DNA of 64,000 bases, from the NCBI GenBank assembly GCA_016793465.1, contig JAEUJW010000033.1, forward strand, positions 45,058 to 109,057. The letters run 5' to 3'. The notes below the pieces were generated by a model. The model saw nothing but the letters and a program-made list of their open reading frames with translations, ran no database searches and was not told the origin of the DNA. This document shows, piece by piece, positions 8,821 through 20,533 of the stretch (positions within the stretch are counted from its first letter, which is position 1; the number at the start of each line of letters is the position of its first letter). The DNA is from Myxococcales bacterium (GTDB lineage Bacteria > Myxococcota > Polyangia > Nannocystales > Nannocystaceae). The translations under genes were made by a program, and so were the position numbers.

Positions 8821-9492
8821 TCAGGCCTCTCCGCGATCGATGCGCCCGACCAGCGCCGGCAGCCCGAACAGGTCGTCGACGATCCACCGCGCCCCCGCCC
8901 CCTCGAGCTCCTCGCGCGACCCGCTGCCGTGCAGCACGCCAATTGTAAAAATGCCGTGCGCCCGCGCCCCGACGACGTCGTGCGAGCGGTCGCCGATCAT
9001 CACCAGCCCCTCGCCCCCGCCGAACAGCCGGACCACCCGCGCGACCACCCCCGCCTTGTCCGCTCGGTCGAGCGCCAGCGATCGCCCACAAATTCCCCCT
9101 TCAATGAACAGCCCCGCCACGCCGAGCGCCGCGAGGATCGGCCGCGCGTACACCTCCGGCTTGCTCGTCGCCACCGCCAGCGGCCACGAGCTCGCCAGCC
9201 CGGTCAGCACCTCGCGCAGCCCCGCCGCCGGCAGCGTCTCCTGTGTGCACGTGCTCGCGTAGCGCTCGCGGTACAGCCCGACGAACCGCGCGATGTCCTC
9301 CGCGTCCTCGCTGCCGAGCAGCCGCGCCGCCGTCTCCTCGATCGGCGGACCGATGCACGGCCTCACCTCCGCGGGCCCGAGCGCCGCGCGTCCGAACCGC
9401 TCGAGCGCCGCGTTGAGGCACGCCGCGATCGACGGCAACGAGTCGATCAGCACTCCGTCCAGATCGAACACCAGACCCCGTACACGGCCCAT
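8821..9492 (-). CDS. HAD-superfamily phosphatase, phosphoglycolate phosphatase-like
   Basis: This is a 223-residue HAD hydrolase with the nucleophile motif FDLDGVLIDS at residues 9-18 (Asp10 and Asp12). A helical cap follows, then motif II 'ATSKPEVY', a Lys in 'DKAGVV', and motif IV 'MIGDRSHDVVGARAHG'. The arrangement is that of Gph/PPase-like enzymes, which act on small phosphomonoesters such as 2-phosphoglycolate. Specificity cannot be read from the sequence. The start ATG at 9492 immediately precedes the DLDG strand. The frame stays open further upstream, but that stretch is basic, low in hydrophobic order and not part of the family. Confidence 0.88.
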   Translation of the reverse strand: MGRVRGLVFDLDGVLIDSLPSIAACLNAALERFGRAALGPAEVRPCIGPPIEETAARLLGSEDAEDIARFVGLYRERYASTCTQETLPAAGLREVLTGLASSWPLAVATSKPEVYARPILAALGVAGLFIEGGICGRSLALDRADKAGVVARVVRLFGGGEGLVMIGDRSHDVVGARAHGIFTIGVLHGSGSREELEGAGARWIVDDLFGLPALVGRIDRGEA

Positions 9493-9943
9493 GGCGGCTT
9501 TATTACACGAGGCTCGCGCACGCGCCCGCACGAGTTCGCGCCTGTCCGAAGGCTCAGGCGAGAACTCGCCGCGACCCGTGTGGATGCACACGGGTCCACG
9601 CGCCACGCACCAGCGACGAGCGAGTCGACGCCGACGATCGAAGCGACGACAGCGTCGCAGAGAACCGTGTGTCGCCACACGCAACGCCTTCGCGTCGCCG
9701 TCGCGTCACGACCTCCTGCGCCGCGCCGTGCGCCGACTTCATCCCCGGCGCTCCGCGACTCACCGCGTGAGTCAGCCTCGTGTGGTCGTCGCACATGAGC
9801 CCTTCGCCGACACTCAAAGCCCCGCACGCACCGCCGCAGCCCCGCGTATACGGCCTCCACGCGGCGATCCGTGCGGACCCACACGGCTTTTGCGACCAGC
9901 GCCCCGGATCGGAATTCGGAGCTCACTGCTACCGTGCTTCACG
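9493..9943. other. Long divergent spacer with four short inverted repeats
   Basis: This is a 451-bp gap between the HAD gene (leftward) and boxC (rightward), with no convincing gene. It holds a run of short palindromes: 9539-9560 (6-bp arms), 9573-9596 (10-bp arms, 4-nt loop), 9666-9681 (6-bp arms) and 9757-9773 (7-bp arms, 3-nt loop). None has a T-run, so they are not obvious terminators. They could be operator sites or RNA hairpins controlling the box genes. Open frames across this stretch have no family match by eye and lack plausible starts. Confidence 0.6.
9573..9596. promoter_or_regulatory. Perfect 10-bp inverted repeat upstream of boxC
   Basis: The arms gacccgtgtg and cacacgggtc are exact reverse complements around a 4-nt loop (gatg). 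It lies about 350 bp before the boxC start and about 80 bp before the HAD start on the other strand. The symmetry would suit a dimeric repressor site. No regulator gene is adjacent, so the role is inferred only. Confidence 0.45.
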
Positions 9944-11626
<1,683 letters not shown>

Positions 11627-11702
11627 CGACTCACTCGTCCCGAGGCGAGCAAGACCTCGAAAAGGCCTCATCCTTCAGCCGTCCCCTGGAGCACCACCGA
11701 TC

Positions 11703-13127
<1,425 letters not shown>

Positions 13128-13169
13128 CAGCGAACCCTCCCCCGCCGTGACATCGCGTCGCGGCCCCGC

Positions 13170-13195
13170 AGCGCCGAGCCCTCCAGCTCGGCGCT
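13170..13195 (+). terminator. Hairpin after boxB
   Basis: Ten-base-pair perfect stem (agcgccgagc / gctcggcgct) with a 6-nt loop, followed by ttt. It lies 43 bp after the boxB stop. The T-tract is short, so termination strength is uncertain. Confidence 0.6.
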
Positions 13196-13245
13196 TTCGC
13201 GTCGTCACCTCGCTCGTGGCTCACCGCTTGCACCGCGGCGCCGCC

Positions 13246-14271
13246 ATGCTCGACCACCAGAGAATCGTCGGTTGCCTGCTCGGCGGCGCCGTGGGCGACT
13301 CCATCGGCCTCCCGTACGAGGGTCTCTCTCGCGCCCGCATCGCCGCTCGCCTCGGCGACGGCCCGCTCGAGCACGCCCTGTTCGCCGGCCGCGGCATGCT
13401 CAGCGACGACACCGAGCACGCCTGCATGACCGCCCAGGCCCTGCTCGCCGCCCCGGGCGACCCCGACGCCTTCGCCCGCGCGCTCGCCCGCCGCCTGCGC
13501 TGGTGGCTGTTCGCCCTGCCCGCCGCCGTCGGCCCCAGCACCCTGCGAGCAATTTTAAGAATGTGGCTCGGCGCCGGGCCGGAGCGCAGCGGCGTGCACT
13601 CGGCCGGCAACGGCCCGGCCATGCGCGCCGCGATCCTCGGCGTCTGCCTCGGCCCCGATCGCCTCGAGCCGTTCGTCGCCCGCTCGACGCGCCTCACCCA
13701 CACCGATCCGCGCGCCCTCGCCGGCGCCCTCGCCATCGCCCGCTGCGCCGCCGCGATCGCCCACACCGACCGCCCCCCTCGACAAATTATCACCGACCTC
13801 CGCGCCGCCTCCGACGACCACGAGCTCGCCTCCGCCCTCGAGCTGGCCCTCATGCACCACGCCCGCGGCGACGCCCCCGAGCGCTACGCCTGCTCTTTGG
13901 GCCAGGTCACCGGCGTGACCGGCTACATCCACCACACCGTGCCCGTCGCCCTCTACTGCTGGCTCACCCACCCCCGCGACGTCCGCGCCGCGATCGAGTC
14001 GGCCGTGCGCCTCGGCGGCGACACCGACACCGTCGCCGCGATCGTCGGCAACCTCGTCGGCACCAGCGCCCCCGCCAGCATCCCCTCGACCTGGCTCACC
14101 CACCTCAACGACGCCCCGCGCTCGGTCGCCTGGATCCGCCGCCTCGGCGAACACCTCGCCACGGGCCGCGCCCCGCTCCCCCTCGCCTGGCCGCTCGTCC
14201 CGCTGCGCAACCTCGCATTTTTAATAATTGTCCTCGCCCACGGCTTCGCCCGCCTGCTCCGCCTGCGCTGA
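13246..14271 (+). CDS. ADP-ribosylglycohydrolase (DraG-like) with C-terminal hydrophobic tail
   Basis: This is a 341-residue protein of the ADP-ribosylglycohydrolase superfamily, whose members remove ADP-ribose from proteins or related substrates using Mg2+. Metal-binding blocks are intact: 'GGAVGDSIGLPYEG' near the N-terminus, 'MLSDDTEHACM', and 'LGGDTDTVAAIVGNLVG' in the C-terminal third. Unusually, the protein ends with a hydrophobic segment (around 'LAFLIIVLAHGFARLL') after the catalytic domain, suggesting a membrane tail. The ATG at 13246 was chosen because it abuts the catalytic start 'MLDHQRIVGCLLGG'. No ADP-ribosyltransferase partner is nearby. The coding sequence has A/T-only islands at about 13551 and 14218-14229. 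Confidence 0.85.
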   Translation: MLDHQRIVGCLLGGAVGDSIGLPYEGLSRARIAARLGDGPLEHALFAGRGMLSDDTEHACMTAQALLAAPGDPDAFARALARRLRWWLFALPAAVGPSTLRAILRMWLGAGPERSGVHSAGNGPAMRAAILGVCLGPDRLEPFVARSTRLTHTDPRALAGALAIARCAAAIAHTDRPPRQIITDLRAASDDHELASALELALMHHARGDAPERYACSLGQVTGVTGYIHHTVPVALYCWLTHPRDVRAAIESAVRLGGDTDTVAAIVGNLVGTSAPASIPSTWLTHLNDAPRSVAWIRRLGEHLATGRAPLPLAWPLVPLRNLAFLIIVLAHGFARLLRLR

Positions 14272-14377
14272 GCCTCCACACCCACGGCCCGCACAGCGAC
14301 GACTCGCCTGTGCTCGGCCACGACGTCGCCTGCCTGCGCCGAGCCTCGACGCCGACGTTCGCGGCGCGTGACGCCGC

Positions 14378-15187
14378 TCAGAACCGCAGCGTCAGCGTCG
14401 CCCCCGCGAACCGCCCCGGCACCAGCGCCGGCACCAACGCCACCCCCTTCGCCCGCCACTTCAAAAATCGCCGCCGCCGCATCACGCCGTCGACCAGCAG
14501 CGCCGTCCCGAGCGCGGTCGCCACCAACCCGCCGCCGATCATCGGCACGCTGAGCCGCTTGTGATCGCCGAGCATCGTCGTCGTCGCCCCGACGATCCCC
14601 GCGATCGTCAGCCCCAGCCCCGCGGGCCCGAGGATCGCACCGGTGACGATGCGCCCTGTCCCGCGCGGCGGCGGCCCCTTCGGCGGCGGCTCCGGCCCCG
14701 CGAGCTCCGCGTACTCCGGCATCTGCCCGCCCGGCGCCCCCCAGCTCGGCTCGGCCCCCGCGAGCGGCGCCTGACGAATCTGCCAGCGCCGCTCCTGCGG
14801 CTGCTCCCGCGGCACCGTCGGCCGCGGCGTCGTGAACCGGTCCTGCGCCATGAACGGCGACTCGTCCTCGAGCGACCCGCGCGGCGCGTTCGACCCGCCC
14901 GCTCCGCTCGTCGCGCCTCCGCTCGTCGACCCCACCGTCGCTCCGCTCGTCGACCCCGTCGTCGCCCCCGAACTCGTCGGCCCCGCCGTCGCCCCCGAGC
15001 CCGTCGGCTCCGTCGCTCCGCTCACGGCCTCACGCCTCGCGTCGTTCGCCGACGCCGCCGCATCGCTCCTCGCCGGACTGGTCACCACGCTCGTCGGAGC
15101 GTCGTTCACTCGCGCCATCGCCTCGCCGCGGAGCAGCAGCCCCACCAGCCCCGCGATCGCCGTCACGGTCCCTCGCATCGCGCGCAT
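14378..15187 (-). CDS. Ser/Thr/Gly-linker protein with C-terminal hydrophobic segments
   Basis: This is a probable exported or membrane protein of about 269 residues, function unknown. An N-terminal hydrophobic stretch (TVTAIAGLVGLLL) looks like a signal sequence. It is followed by a low-complexity region of repeated (T/S)(G/S)GAT-type units (about residues 50-95), a Pro-rich segment, and two hydrophobic helices ('GAILGPAGLGLTIAGIVGA' and 'PMIGGGLVATALGTALLVDGV'). The start may be 15187 or 15178. The opposite frame is also open over the repeat region, but the codon pattern and the neighbour's start at 15276 favour the minus strand here. Confidence 0.55.
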   Translation of the reverse strand: MRAMRGTVTAIAGLVGLLLRGEAMARVNDAPTSVVTSPARSDAAASANDARREAVSGATEPTGSGATAGPTSSGATTGSTSGATVGSTSGGATSGAGGSNAPRGSLEDESPFMAQDRFTTPRPTVPREQPQERRWQIRQAPLAGAEPSWGAPGGQMPEYAELAGPEPPPKGPPPRGTGRIVTGAILGPAGLGLTIAGIVGATTTMLGDHKRLSVPMIGGGLVATALGTALLVDGVMRRRRFLKWRAKGVALVPALVPGRFAGATLTLRF

Positions 15188-15275
15188 GTTCGCCCGGCCG
15201 GCCGCCCCCGTCCACCCGGAAACTGGGCTACCCTCGCCCGGCGGTCGCCCCGCAGGCGCCGCAGCGGAGACATCC

Positions 15276-16289
15276 ATGCCCCTCCCGCGGCTCAACGGCA
15301 CCCTGACCCCCAGCGGCTCCCCGCGCTACGACCAGCTCTTCGCCGGCCAGCTCATGACCGCGGTCCTCGCGGTCGGCTTCGACGAGTACGGCTCCAACCG
15401 CCCCATCGACGACGCCCTCCAGGAGGGCCTCGTCTCGCGCGGCTTCCGCGTCGACACCACCGCCGCGCTCGCCCGCCTCGCCGCCGGCAAGCGCCCCGCG
15501 CCGTCCCGGGTGGGCGACCTCTATTACGCCGAAGGCGCCACCCACGACAGCGCCGGGCGCCCCGTCGACGTCGTCGTCACCCTCGCCCTGTCCGGCGACG
15601 GCAGCAACGGCGGCGACGTCGCCTCCGCCTACCTCGACGGCCTCGGCCGCTGCGACCTCGCCGCTTACGGCGGTCACGGCCGCTACGGCACCGGACCCGA
15701 CTTCGACTACAACTTCACCGCCGACCTCGTCGACGAGCGCGGCAACGTGACCGCCAGCTTCAGCGAGTACAAGGACCTCGAGGAGGCGCTCACCGCCCAG
15801 GGTAAGCTCCACGGCCGCGGCCCGATCGCCGAGTACAAGCTGCTGATGAAGCAGAAGCGCCTCGAGGTCCGGCGGATCAACAGCGGCAACCTCGTCATCA
15901 ACCTGCGCAACTACCACGCCGCCGAGTTCGGCTCGCACCTCATGGTCGACCAGCTCGCCACCGACCCCAACATCCGCCGCTTCTCGAAGCAGAAGTTCGA
16001 CAAGAAGTACCGCCTGTGGATGTTCAGCGGCTGCCGCACCCACGACTATTTTTATAACCTGCGCAAGCTCAACCCCGCGGCCAACGCCGGCGGCCTCGAC
16101 CTCATCGGCACGCGCCGCGTCTGCTACTGGAACGCCACCGCCGACAACCTCCTCGGCCTGCTCGACGGCGTGTTCGCCCGCGACACCTACAAGCAGCTGA
16201 TCGACCGCCTCGCCGCGCTCAACCCGACCTACTACGAGACCGACGACAAGGGCCCCAGCCACGTCGTCGACGTCGGCCGTCGCCCCTGA
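15276..16289 (+). CDS. Uncharacterised protein with a caspase-like His/Cys arrangement
   Basis: This is a 337-residue protein with no family I can name. Its layout suggests a clan CD (caspase/gingipain-like) fold. An N-terminal hydrophobic strand is followed by an acidic turn ('AVLAVGFDEYG', about 29-39). A helix and second strand follow ('GLVSRGFRV'). Next comes a strand ending in GGHGRYG with His134 ('CDLAAYGGHG'), and later a strand ending in a cysteine, 'YRLWMFSGCRTHDYF' with Cys253. This is an inference from pattern only. No signal peptide is visible, so it is probably cytoplasmic. A ggaga ribosome site precedes the ATG. The HEAT-repeat gene follows 12 bp downstream and should be co-transcribed. 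Confidence 0.6.
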   Translation: MPLPRLNGTLTPSGSPRYDQLFAGQLMTAVLAVGFDEYGSNRPIDDALQEGLVSRGFRVDTTAALARLAAGKRPAPSRVGDLYYAEGATHDSAGRPVDVVVTLALSGDGSNGGDVASAYLDGLGRCDLAAYGGHGRYGTGPDFDYNFTADLVDERGNVTASFSEYKDLEEALTAQGKLHGRGPIAEYKLLMKQKRLEVRRINSGNLVINLRNYHAAEFGSHLMVDQLATDPNIRRFSKQKFDKKYRLWMFSGCRTHDYFYNLRKLNPAANAGGLDLIGTRRVCYWNATADNLLGLLDGVFARDTYKQLIDRLAALNPTYYETDDKGPSHVVDVGRRP

Positions 16290-16301
16290 GAGTGAGGAAC
16301 C

Positions 16302-16877
16302 ATGCCGAAGACCCTCGACGAAGCCACCTTCCTCGCCCGCCTGTCCGCCTTCACCGCCAAGCCGAGCCCGGGCGAGGCGCTCGCCCTCGCCGCCGAGGCC
16401 GACGGCCGCGCCCTGCCGGCCCTCGTCAAGGCCATGAACGACATGATGGAGGGCCCCGACGTCGTCCGCTACCGCGAGGCCGTGCGCGAGCTGGCGACCG
16501 TCCCGGTGCTGACCACGTTCCTCGCCGGCGACGCCCCGCTGCGCCACGTCGCCGCCCACGCGCTGTCCGGCCGCAACCCCGAGCACGCCGCCCTCATCGG
16601 CCAGTGCCTCGACGACGCCGACGATCAAGTGCGAGCCATCGCCCGCCGGGCCCTGCGCGCGTGGACCAACAGCCCGCAGATCCACGACCTCTTCCTCAAG
16701 GCCCTCCGCCACGCCGACGCCCGCGTCCGTCTGCTCGCCGCCGAGGGCCTCGGCAAGCTCGGCACCGCCGCCGACCTGGGGCCCCTGCAGACCGCCCTCG
16801 AGCACGAACAGGACGACAAGGCCCGCGACCGCATCGCCTGGGCCCTCGAGAAGCTCGAGAACCAGAGCGACGCCTGA
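16302..16877 (+). CDS. HEAT-repeat protein
   Basis: This is a 191-residue, probably cytoplasmic protein made of short helix pairs. The clearest repeats are around 'APLRHVAAHALSGRNPEHAALIGQCLDDADDQVRAIARRALRA' (about 77-119, quoted in part), 'HADARVRLLAAEGLGKLGTAADLGPLQTAL' and 'KARDRIAWALEKL'. Each carries the D-x-x-V-R-x-x-A-x-x-A-L pattern of HEAT or PBS-lyase-like repeats. Such proteins act as protein-binding scaffolds. The start ATG at 16302 follows a good ribosome site (gagtgagg). It directly follows the caspase-like candidate, which may be its partner. Confidence 0.82.
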   Translation: MPKTLDEATFLARLSAFTAKPSPGEALALAAEADGRALPALVKAMNDMMEGPDVVRYREAVRELATVPVLTTFLAGDAPLRHVAAHALSGRNPEHAALIGQCLDDADDQVRAIARRALRAWTNSPQIHDLFLKALRHADARVRLLAAEGLGKLGTAADLGPLQTALEHEQDDKARDRIAWALEKLENQSDA

Positions 16878-16883
16878 GCCTGT

Positions 16884-18794
16884 TCACCGCGCCGGCGCGT
16901 CGTAGTCCAGCGTCACTCTGAAGTCGCGCGGCAGCGGCGAGCCGACCACGCGCACGAAGCCCGCCCTGTCGCCCTCGACCTCGGCCCGCTCGACCGTGCA
17001 GTTCGGCGAGCAGCGCAGCTCGGCCATCCAGTGGTAGCGCAGCGTGACCTGCTGGGTCCCCGGCGCCGGCTTCGCCCCGCGCACCGAGATCTCGTTGAGG
17101 CGCGCCTCGACCTCGCCCGACCCCTCGGCAAAATACCCCGCCACTTTCTTCACCCTGTACACGCGGTGCAACCCGCCGACGATCCCCGCCGGCGCCAGCA
17201 GGTCGGCGCGCCGCTCGACGCTGGCGACGTGCGGGTACGTGAACACCACGTACGCCACGTTGTACGTCGTCAAATACTCCGCGAGCCCCGCCCCGTAGCG
17301 CTCGTCCTCGGGCTTGAAATAAAACAGGTTCGCGTCCGAGAAGATCATCCTGCGATCGGAGAACCCGCCGATCACCGGCCAGTCGGTGGCCCAGCGCAGG
17401 TACTCGCCGACCCCGTGGAGCTGCACGAGCACCCGCCCCGTACGCGGCTGATCGCGGAGCCAGTCCGCGACCGCCTGCGAGTCCTCGGGCACCGCCTGCA
17501 TGCGCGGCGACGGCATCAGACTCGCCGACGCTCCGCCCGGCAGCGGCCCCGGCGTCAGCATCGGCAGCATCGGGCTCACCTGCTGATACAGCCGCACCGA
17601 CAGCAGCACCGCCATCACCGTCACCACCCCGCGCGCCGCCGCCGGCAGCTCGCGCAGCCGCAGCCACGTCGCGCACAGCCACGGGCACGCCAGCACGGAC
17701 GCCCACAGCGTCATCGGCACCGCGAAGCGATACGGCTCGGTCTCGCGGACGCCCGGCACCAGCGCCCCGAAGTACGTCAGCCCGAACAGCCACGCCAGCG
17801 TCAGCAGCCCGACCCCCGCCCGCGCGTCGCGCTCGCGTCGCCAGGCCCACAGCCCGAGCCCCGCCGCGATCAGCACCAGCGTGCGGAGGAACGTCCGCTG
17901 GATCACGAACCCCGTGTTGAGCGGGTCGACCAGCACCTCGACGAAGTCATAAAAAATGTACGCGGGCGTCGCCTGCCCCAGCCGCGCCGTCGGCACGATC
18001 AGCTCGGCGTGCCGCAGCGCCGGCGCCAGCCAGTCGAGGTTCACCACCAGCCCGAGCAGCGCCGCCGCCCACACGAGCGCGTGCGTCCGCCACCCGATCC
18101 GCCGCCACGCCGCCACGTACTGCGCCGTCAGCGGCACCACCAGCAGCGCGAAGCTCCACGCGTGCGCGCGCAGCACCAGCGGCAGCACCACCACCAGCCC
18201 GAGCCCGAACAGCGCCCGCTCGCCCTGCAGCAGGCGGTGCATCAGCGCCACGCTCACCGCTCCGAGGTGCGCCGCCGTGGCGAACGACACCATCCCGCCG
18301 CCCCAGCAGAACCGCGTCGTCGGGTCGAAGTGCCACGCCAGCGTGCCCAGCCCGAACGCCAGCGCCCGCGCCGGCGCCGCGTACCCGAGCAGCCGCGCCG
18401 TCAGCCACAGCGACCACGGCGCCAGCAGGGCCGACACCAGCGTGAACAGGTTGAACCCCGCCGCCAGCGGCAGCCCGAGCGCGCGCATCAGCTGCACGAA
18501 CCCGAAGTGCAGCTTGTTGTCGACGTCGAAGATCAGCCCGGTCGGGTGCCCCGCCAGCAGGTCCGGGTCGTACGCCCACGCGCGCCCGAACTGCTCGCGC
18601 ACCTGCGTCAGCGTATGCGTGTGCTGGTAGTGCGTCTGGTAGTCGGGCCCGCCGAACGGCAGCTCGCCGAACACCGTCGCCAGCGGCAGCGCATACGCGG
18701 TCAGCGCCACGTACAGCAGCACCAGCACGATCCACCCGCGCCCGAGCGGGCTCGCCAACCACCTGCGGAGATCCGGCGCGGACACGGCGGCCAT
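16884..18794 (-). CDS. Polytopic membrane protein, GT-C glycosyltransferase-like
   Basis: This is a 636-residue protein with roughly ten or more transmembrane helices between about residues 20 and 430, then a soluble C-terminal domain of about 200 residues. The first non-cytoplasmic loop ('FGELPFGGPDYQTHYQHTHTL') sits where GT-C or YfhO-like enzymes carry acidic catalytic residues. 'HVASVERRADLLAPAG' and 'HRVYRVKKVAGYF' lie in the tail. The tail layout (strand-rich, outside the membrane) resembles GT-C family members that transfer sugars from polyprenyl phosphates. The specific reaction cannot be named. The ATG at 18794 was chosen; an upstream start at 18824 adds ten residues. It converges on the HEAT gene with a 6-bp gap. 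Confidence 0.68.
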   Translation of the reverse strand: MAAVSAPDLRRWLASPLGRGWIVLVLLYVALTAYALPLATVFGELPFGGPDYQTHYQHTHTLTQVREQFGRAWAYDPDLLAGHPTGLIFDVDNKLHFGFVQLMRALGLPLAAGFNLFTLVSALLAPWSLWLTARLLGYAAPARALAFGLGTLAWHFDPTTRFCWGGGMVSFATAAHLGAVSVALMHRLLQGERALFGLGLVVVLPLVLRAHAWSFALLVVPLTAQYVAAWRRIGWRTHALVWAAALLGLVVNLDWLAPALRHAELIVPTARLGQATPAYIFYDFVEVLVDPLNTGFVIQRTFLRTLVLIAAGLGLWAWRRERDARAGVGLLTLAWLFGLTYFGALVPGVRETEPYRFAVPMTLWASVLACPWLCATWLRLRELPAAARGVVTVMAVLLSVRLYQQVSPMLPMLTPGPLPGGASASLMPSPRMQAVPEDSQAVADWLRDQPRTGRVLVQLHGVGEYLRWATDWPVIGGFSDRRMIFSDANLFYFKPEDERYGAGLAEYLTTYNVAYVVFTYPHVASVERRADLLAPAGIVGGLHRVYRVKKVAGYFAEGSGEVEARLNEISVRGAKPAPGTQQVTLRYHWMAELRCSPNCTVERAEVEGDRAGFVRVVGSPLPRDFRVTLDYDAPAR

Positions 18795-18978
18795 GCTACC
18801 CGCACCCGCCGCGTGTACAAGCACCTTCGCTCACCCGCACGCCTGACGCGTACACCACCCCGGATCCCTCTCGCGTCCCCTCCTCTCACCCGCCTGCCTC
18901 GCCGCGGCGATCCTGCAGCGCAGCGTCCTCGAGTCCGCCCCCGGACCCGGCGGCGTCGCCCGCACCCGCCGGGCCGCG

Positions 18979-20457
18979 CTACCGCACCCGCTCATCCGCC
19001 CCGACGTCGGGCATCGCGTCGCGCGCGTCGCCCTCGAAGTCCTCGTCGGCCAGCCCCGCGGCCAGCGCCTCTCCCGCCCCGATCGCCGCCGACCCCGGCG
19101 CCAGGTGCAGGTCCCCCGCGTTCGCGTCGACGAAGTGCTCGAGCCCCGCGTCGACGAGGTTCGCCGCCTGCGCCGCCGTCGCGCCGTCGCGCTCCTTGAG
19201 CGCGTGCGTCAGCAGATTGTTGGTGAAGATCGCCGAGGTGTTGGGCCAGCGATACTCCATCGCCGTGAACGGCTGCTGCAGCGACACCACCGTGTTGTGA
19301 TACACCTGCGCCCCGCAGGCCTGCTCGAGCGCCACGCCCGAGTCGAACCCCGCCTGGCTGGCGAACATCCCCGGGCTCGCCGCCCACACCGTGTTGTTGC
19401 GGATGATCCCGTCGATGTGCCCGAGGTAGCTCTTCCCCGGGCACGGGTCGTCGGCGTACGCCCGCGAGTTCCCGTTGCCCATCTCTCCCAGCCCGAACCC
19501 GATCCCCCGCGCGCAGTCGACGATCACGTTGCGCTCGACCAGCGTGTCGCGCCCCGTCACCCAGAAGTGCACCGCGTGCTCCGACAGCCCCGCCTCGCAC
19601 CAGAACCCTTTGATAAAGTTGTCGCGGATCTCCCAGCCCCACGCCGCGTGCGCGTCGACCCCGCCGGTGTAACAGTTGTCCTTGATCTGCGGCCGCCCCG
19701 CGTCCGTCAGCTCGATCCACGAGCACGCCACGCTCCCGCGGTCGCTGTAAAAGCCCTCGGGTGAGGGGTTCACCTTGATCGCCTGCTGCCCCGGGTCGAT
19801 CACCTTGACGTTGTAGATCCTCATGCCCTCGGTGTCGGACCCCGCCGCGCCGGTCACGTGGATCGGGTGATAGAACGCCCGCGCCAGCGTCAGGTCGGCG
19901 ATCGTCACGTCCGACGCCCCCACCAGCGCGATCTCCCCGACCGCGTAGTTCGCGTCGAGCACCACCGCGTCGCGGTCCCCGCTCGCCGAGCGCAGCGTCA
20001 CCCCCGGCGTCGTGAAGTGCAGCAGCGTCGTCACCGCGTACGTCCCGTCGGCCAGCGAGATCGTCGTCCCCGTCGCCGCGCCCGCGACGATGTTCGCCAG
20101 GTCGCCCGCCTGCTCCGGCGTCACCGCGATCACTTCACCCGCCGGCGGCGCAAACGCCGGACACGGACCCGCGGGATCCGGCCCGCCCGTCGTCGAATCC
20201 CCGGTCGTCGACCCGTCCGACGTCGGCGTCATCGTCGTCGTCTCTCCGCTCCCCGACGCCTCCGTCGTCTCCCCGCTCGCCCCCTGCGTCGTCACGCTCG
20301 TCGACCCCGTCGCCCCCGCGCTCGTCGACGTCGGCTCCATCCCCGTCGGCCCGCCCGTGTCCACCGCGGTCGTCAGACCCTCCGAGCTCGCGTCGCCCGA
20401 CCCGCCGCCGCACGCGAACACCACCACGATCCCCAGCCGAAGATGTCGTCCCCGCAT
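18979..20457 (-). CDS. Lipoprotein with right-handed parallel beta-helix domain
   Basis: This is a 492-residue surface lipoprotein. The signal sequence ends in the lipobox VVFAC (Cys16). A Thr/Ser/Gly linker of about 80 residues follows, typical of Nannocystis-like bacteria. The rest is a repeated-strand domain with pectate-lyase or NosD-like turns ('ISLADGTYAVTTLLHF', 'GVTLRSASGDRDAVVLDAN', 'IIRNNTVWAASPGMF', 'AQVYHNTVVS'). Such domains bind or cleave polysaccharides, but no catalytic set is recognisable. The C-terminus ends with 'AMPDVGADERVR', common in these beta-helix proteins. A strong ribosome site (ggaggt) precedes the ATG at 20457. Confidence 0.8.
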   Translation of the reverse strand: MRGRHLRLGIVVVFACGGGSGDASSEGLTTAVDTGGPTGMEPTSTSAGATGSTSVTTQGASGETTEASGSGETTTMTPTSDGSTTGDSTTGGPDPAGPCPAFAPPAGEVIAVTPEQAGDLANIVAGAATGTTISLADGTYAVTTLLHFTTPGVTLRSASGDRDAVVLDANYAVGEIALVGASDVTIADLTLARAFYHPIHVTGAAGSDTEGMRIYNVKVIDPGQQAIKVNPSPEGFYSDRGSVACSWIELTDAGRPQIKDNCYTGGVDAHAAWGWEIRDNFIKGFWCEAGLSEHAVHFWVTGRDTLVERNVIVDCARGIGFGLGEMGNGNSRAYADDPCPGKSYLGHIDGIIRNNTVWAASPGMFASQAGFDSGVALEQACGAQVYHNTVVSLQQPFTAMEYRWPNTSAIFTNNLLTHALKERDGATAAQAANLVDAGLEHFVDANAGDLHLAPGSAAIGAGEALAAGLADEDFEGDARDAMPDVGADERVR

Positions 20458-20494
20458 GCGACCTCCAGCGTCGAACCGTACCAGGCTTTCACGC

Positions 20495-20524
20495 TTGCCG
20501 ACGCGAGCGCGAGATCGCTATACC
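20495..20524 (+). promoter_or_regulatory. Sigma-70-type promoter for the MmcQ/YjbR gene
   Basis: -35 TTGCCG (20495-20500), 18-bp spacer, -10 TATACC (20519-20524). The ATG is at 20534, so transcription would start within a few bases of the start codon, giving a nearly leaderless mRNA. Confidence 0.55.
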
Positions 20525-20533
20525 CTCCACATC

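Noticed and set aside
9447..9926. Minus-strand frame in the boxC spacer
   Set aside because: It has no plausible start or ribosome site and no family-like sequence, and it overlaps the start of the HAD gene in another frame.
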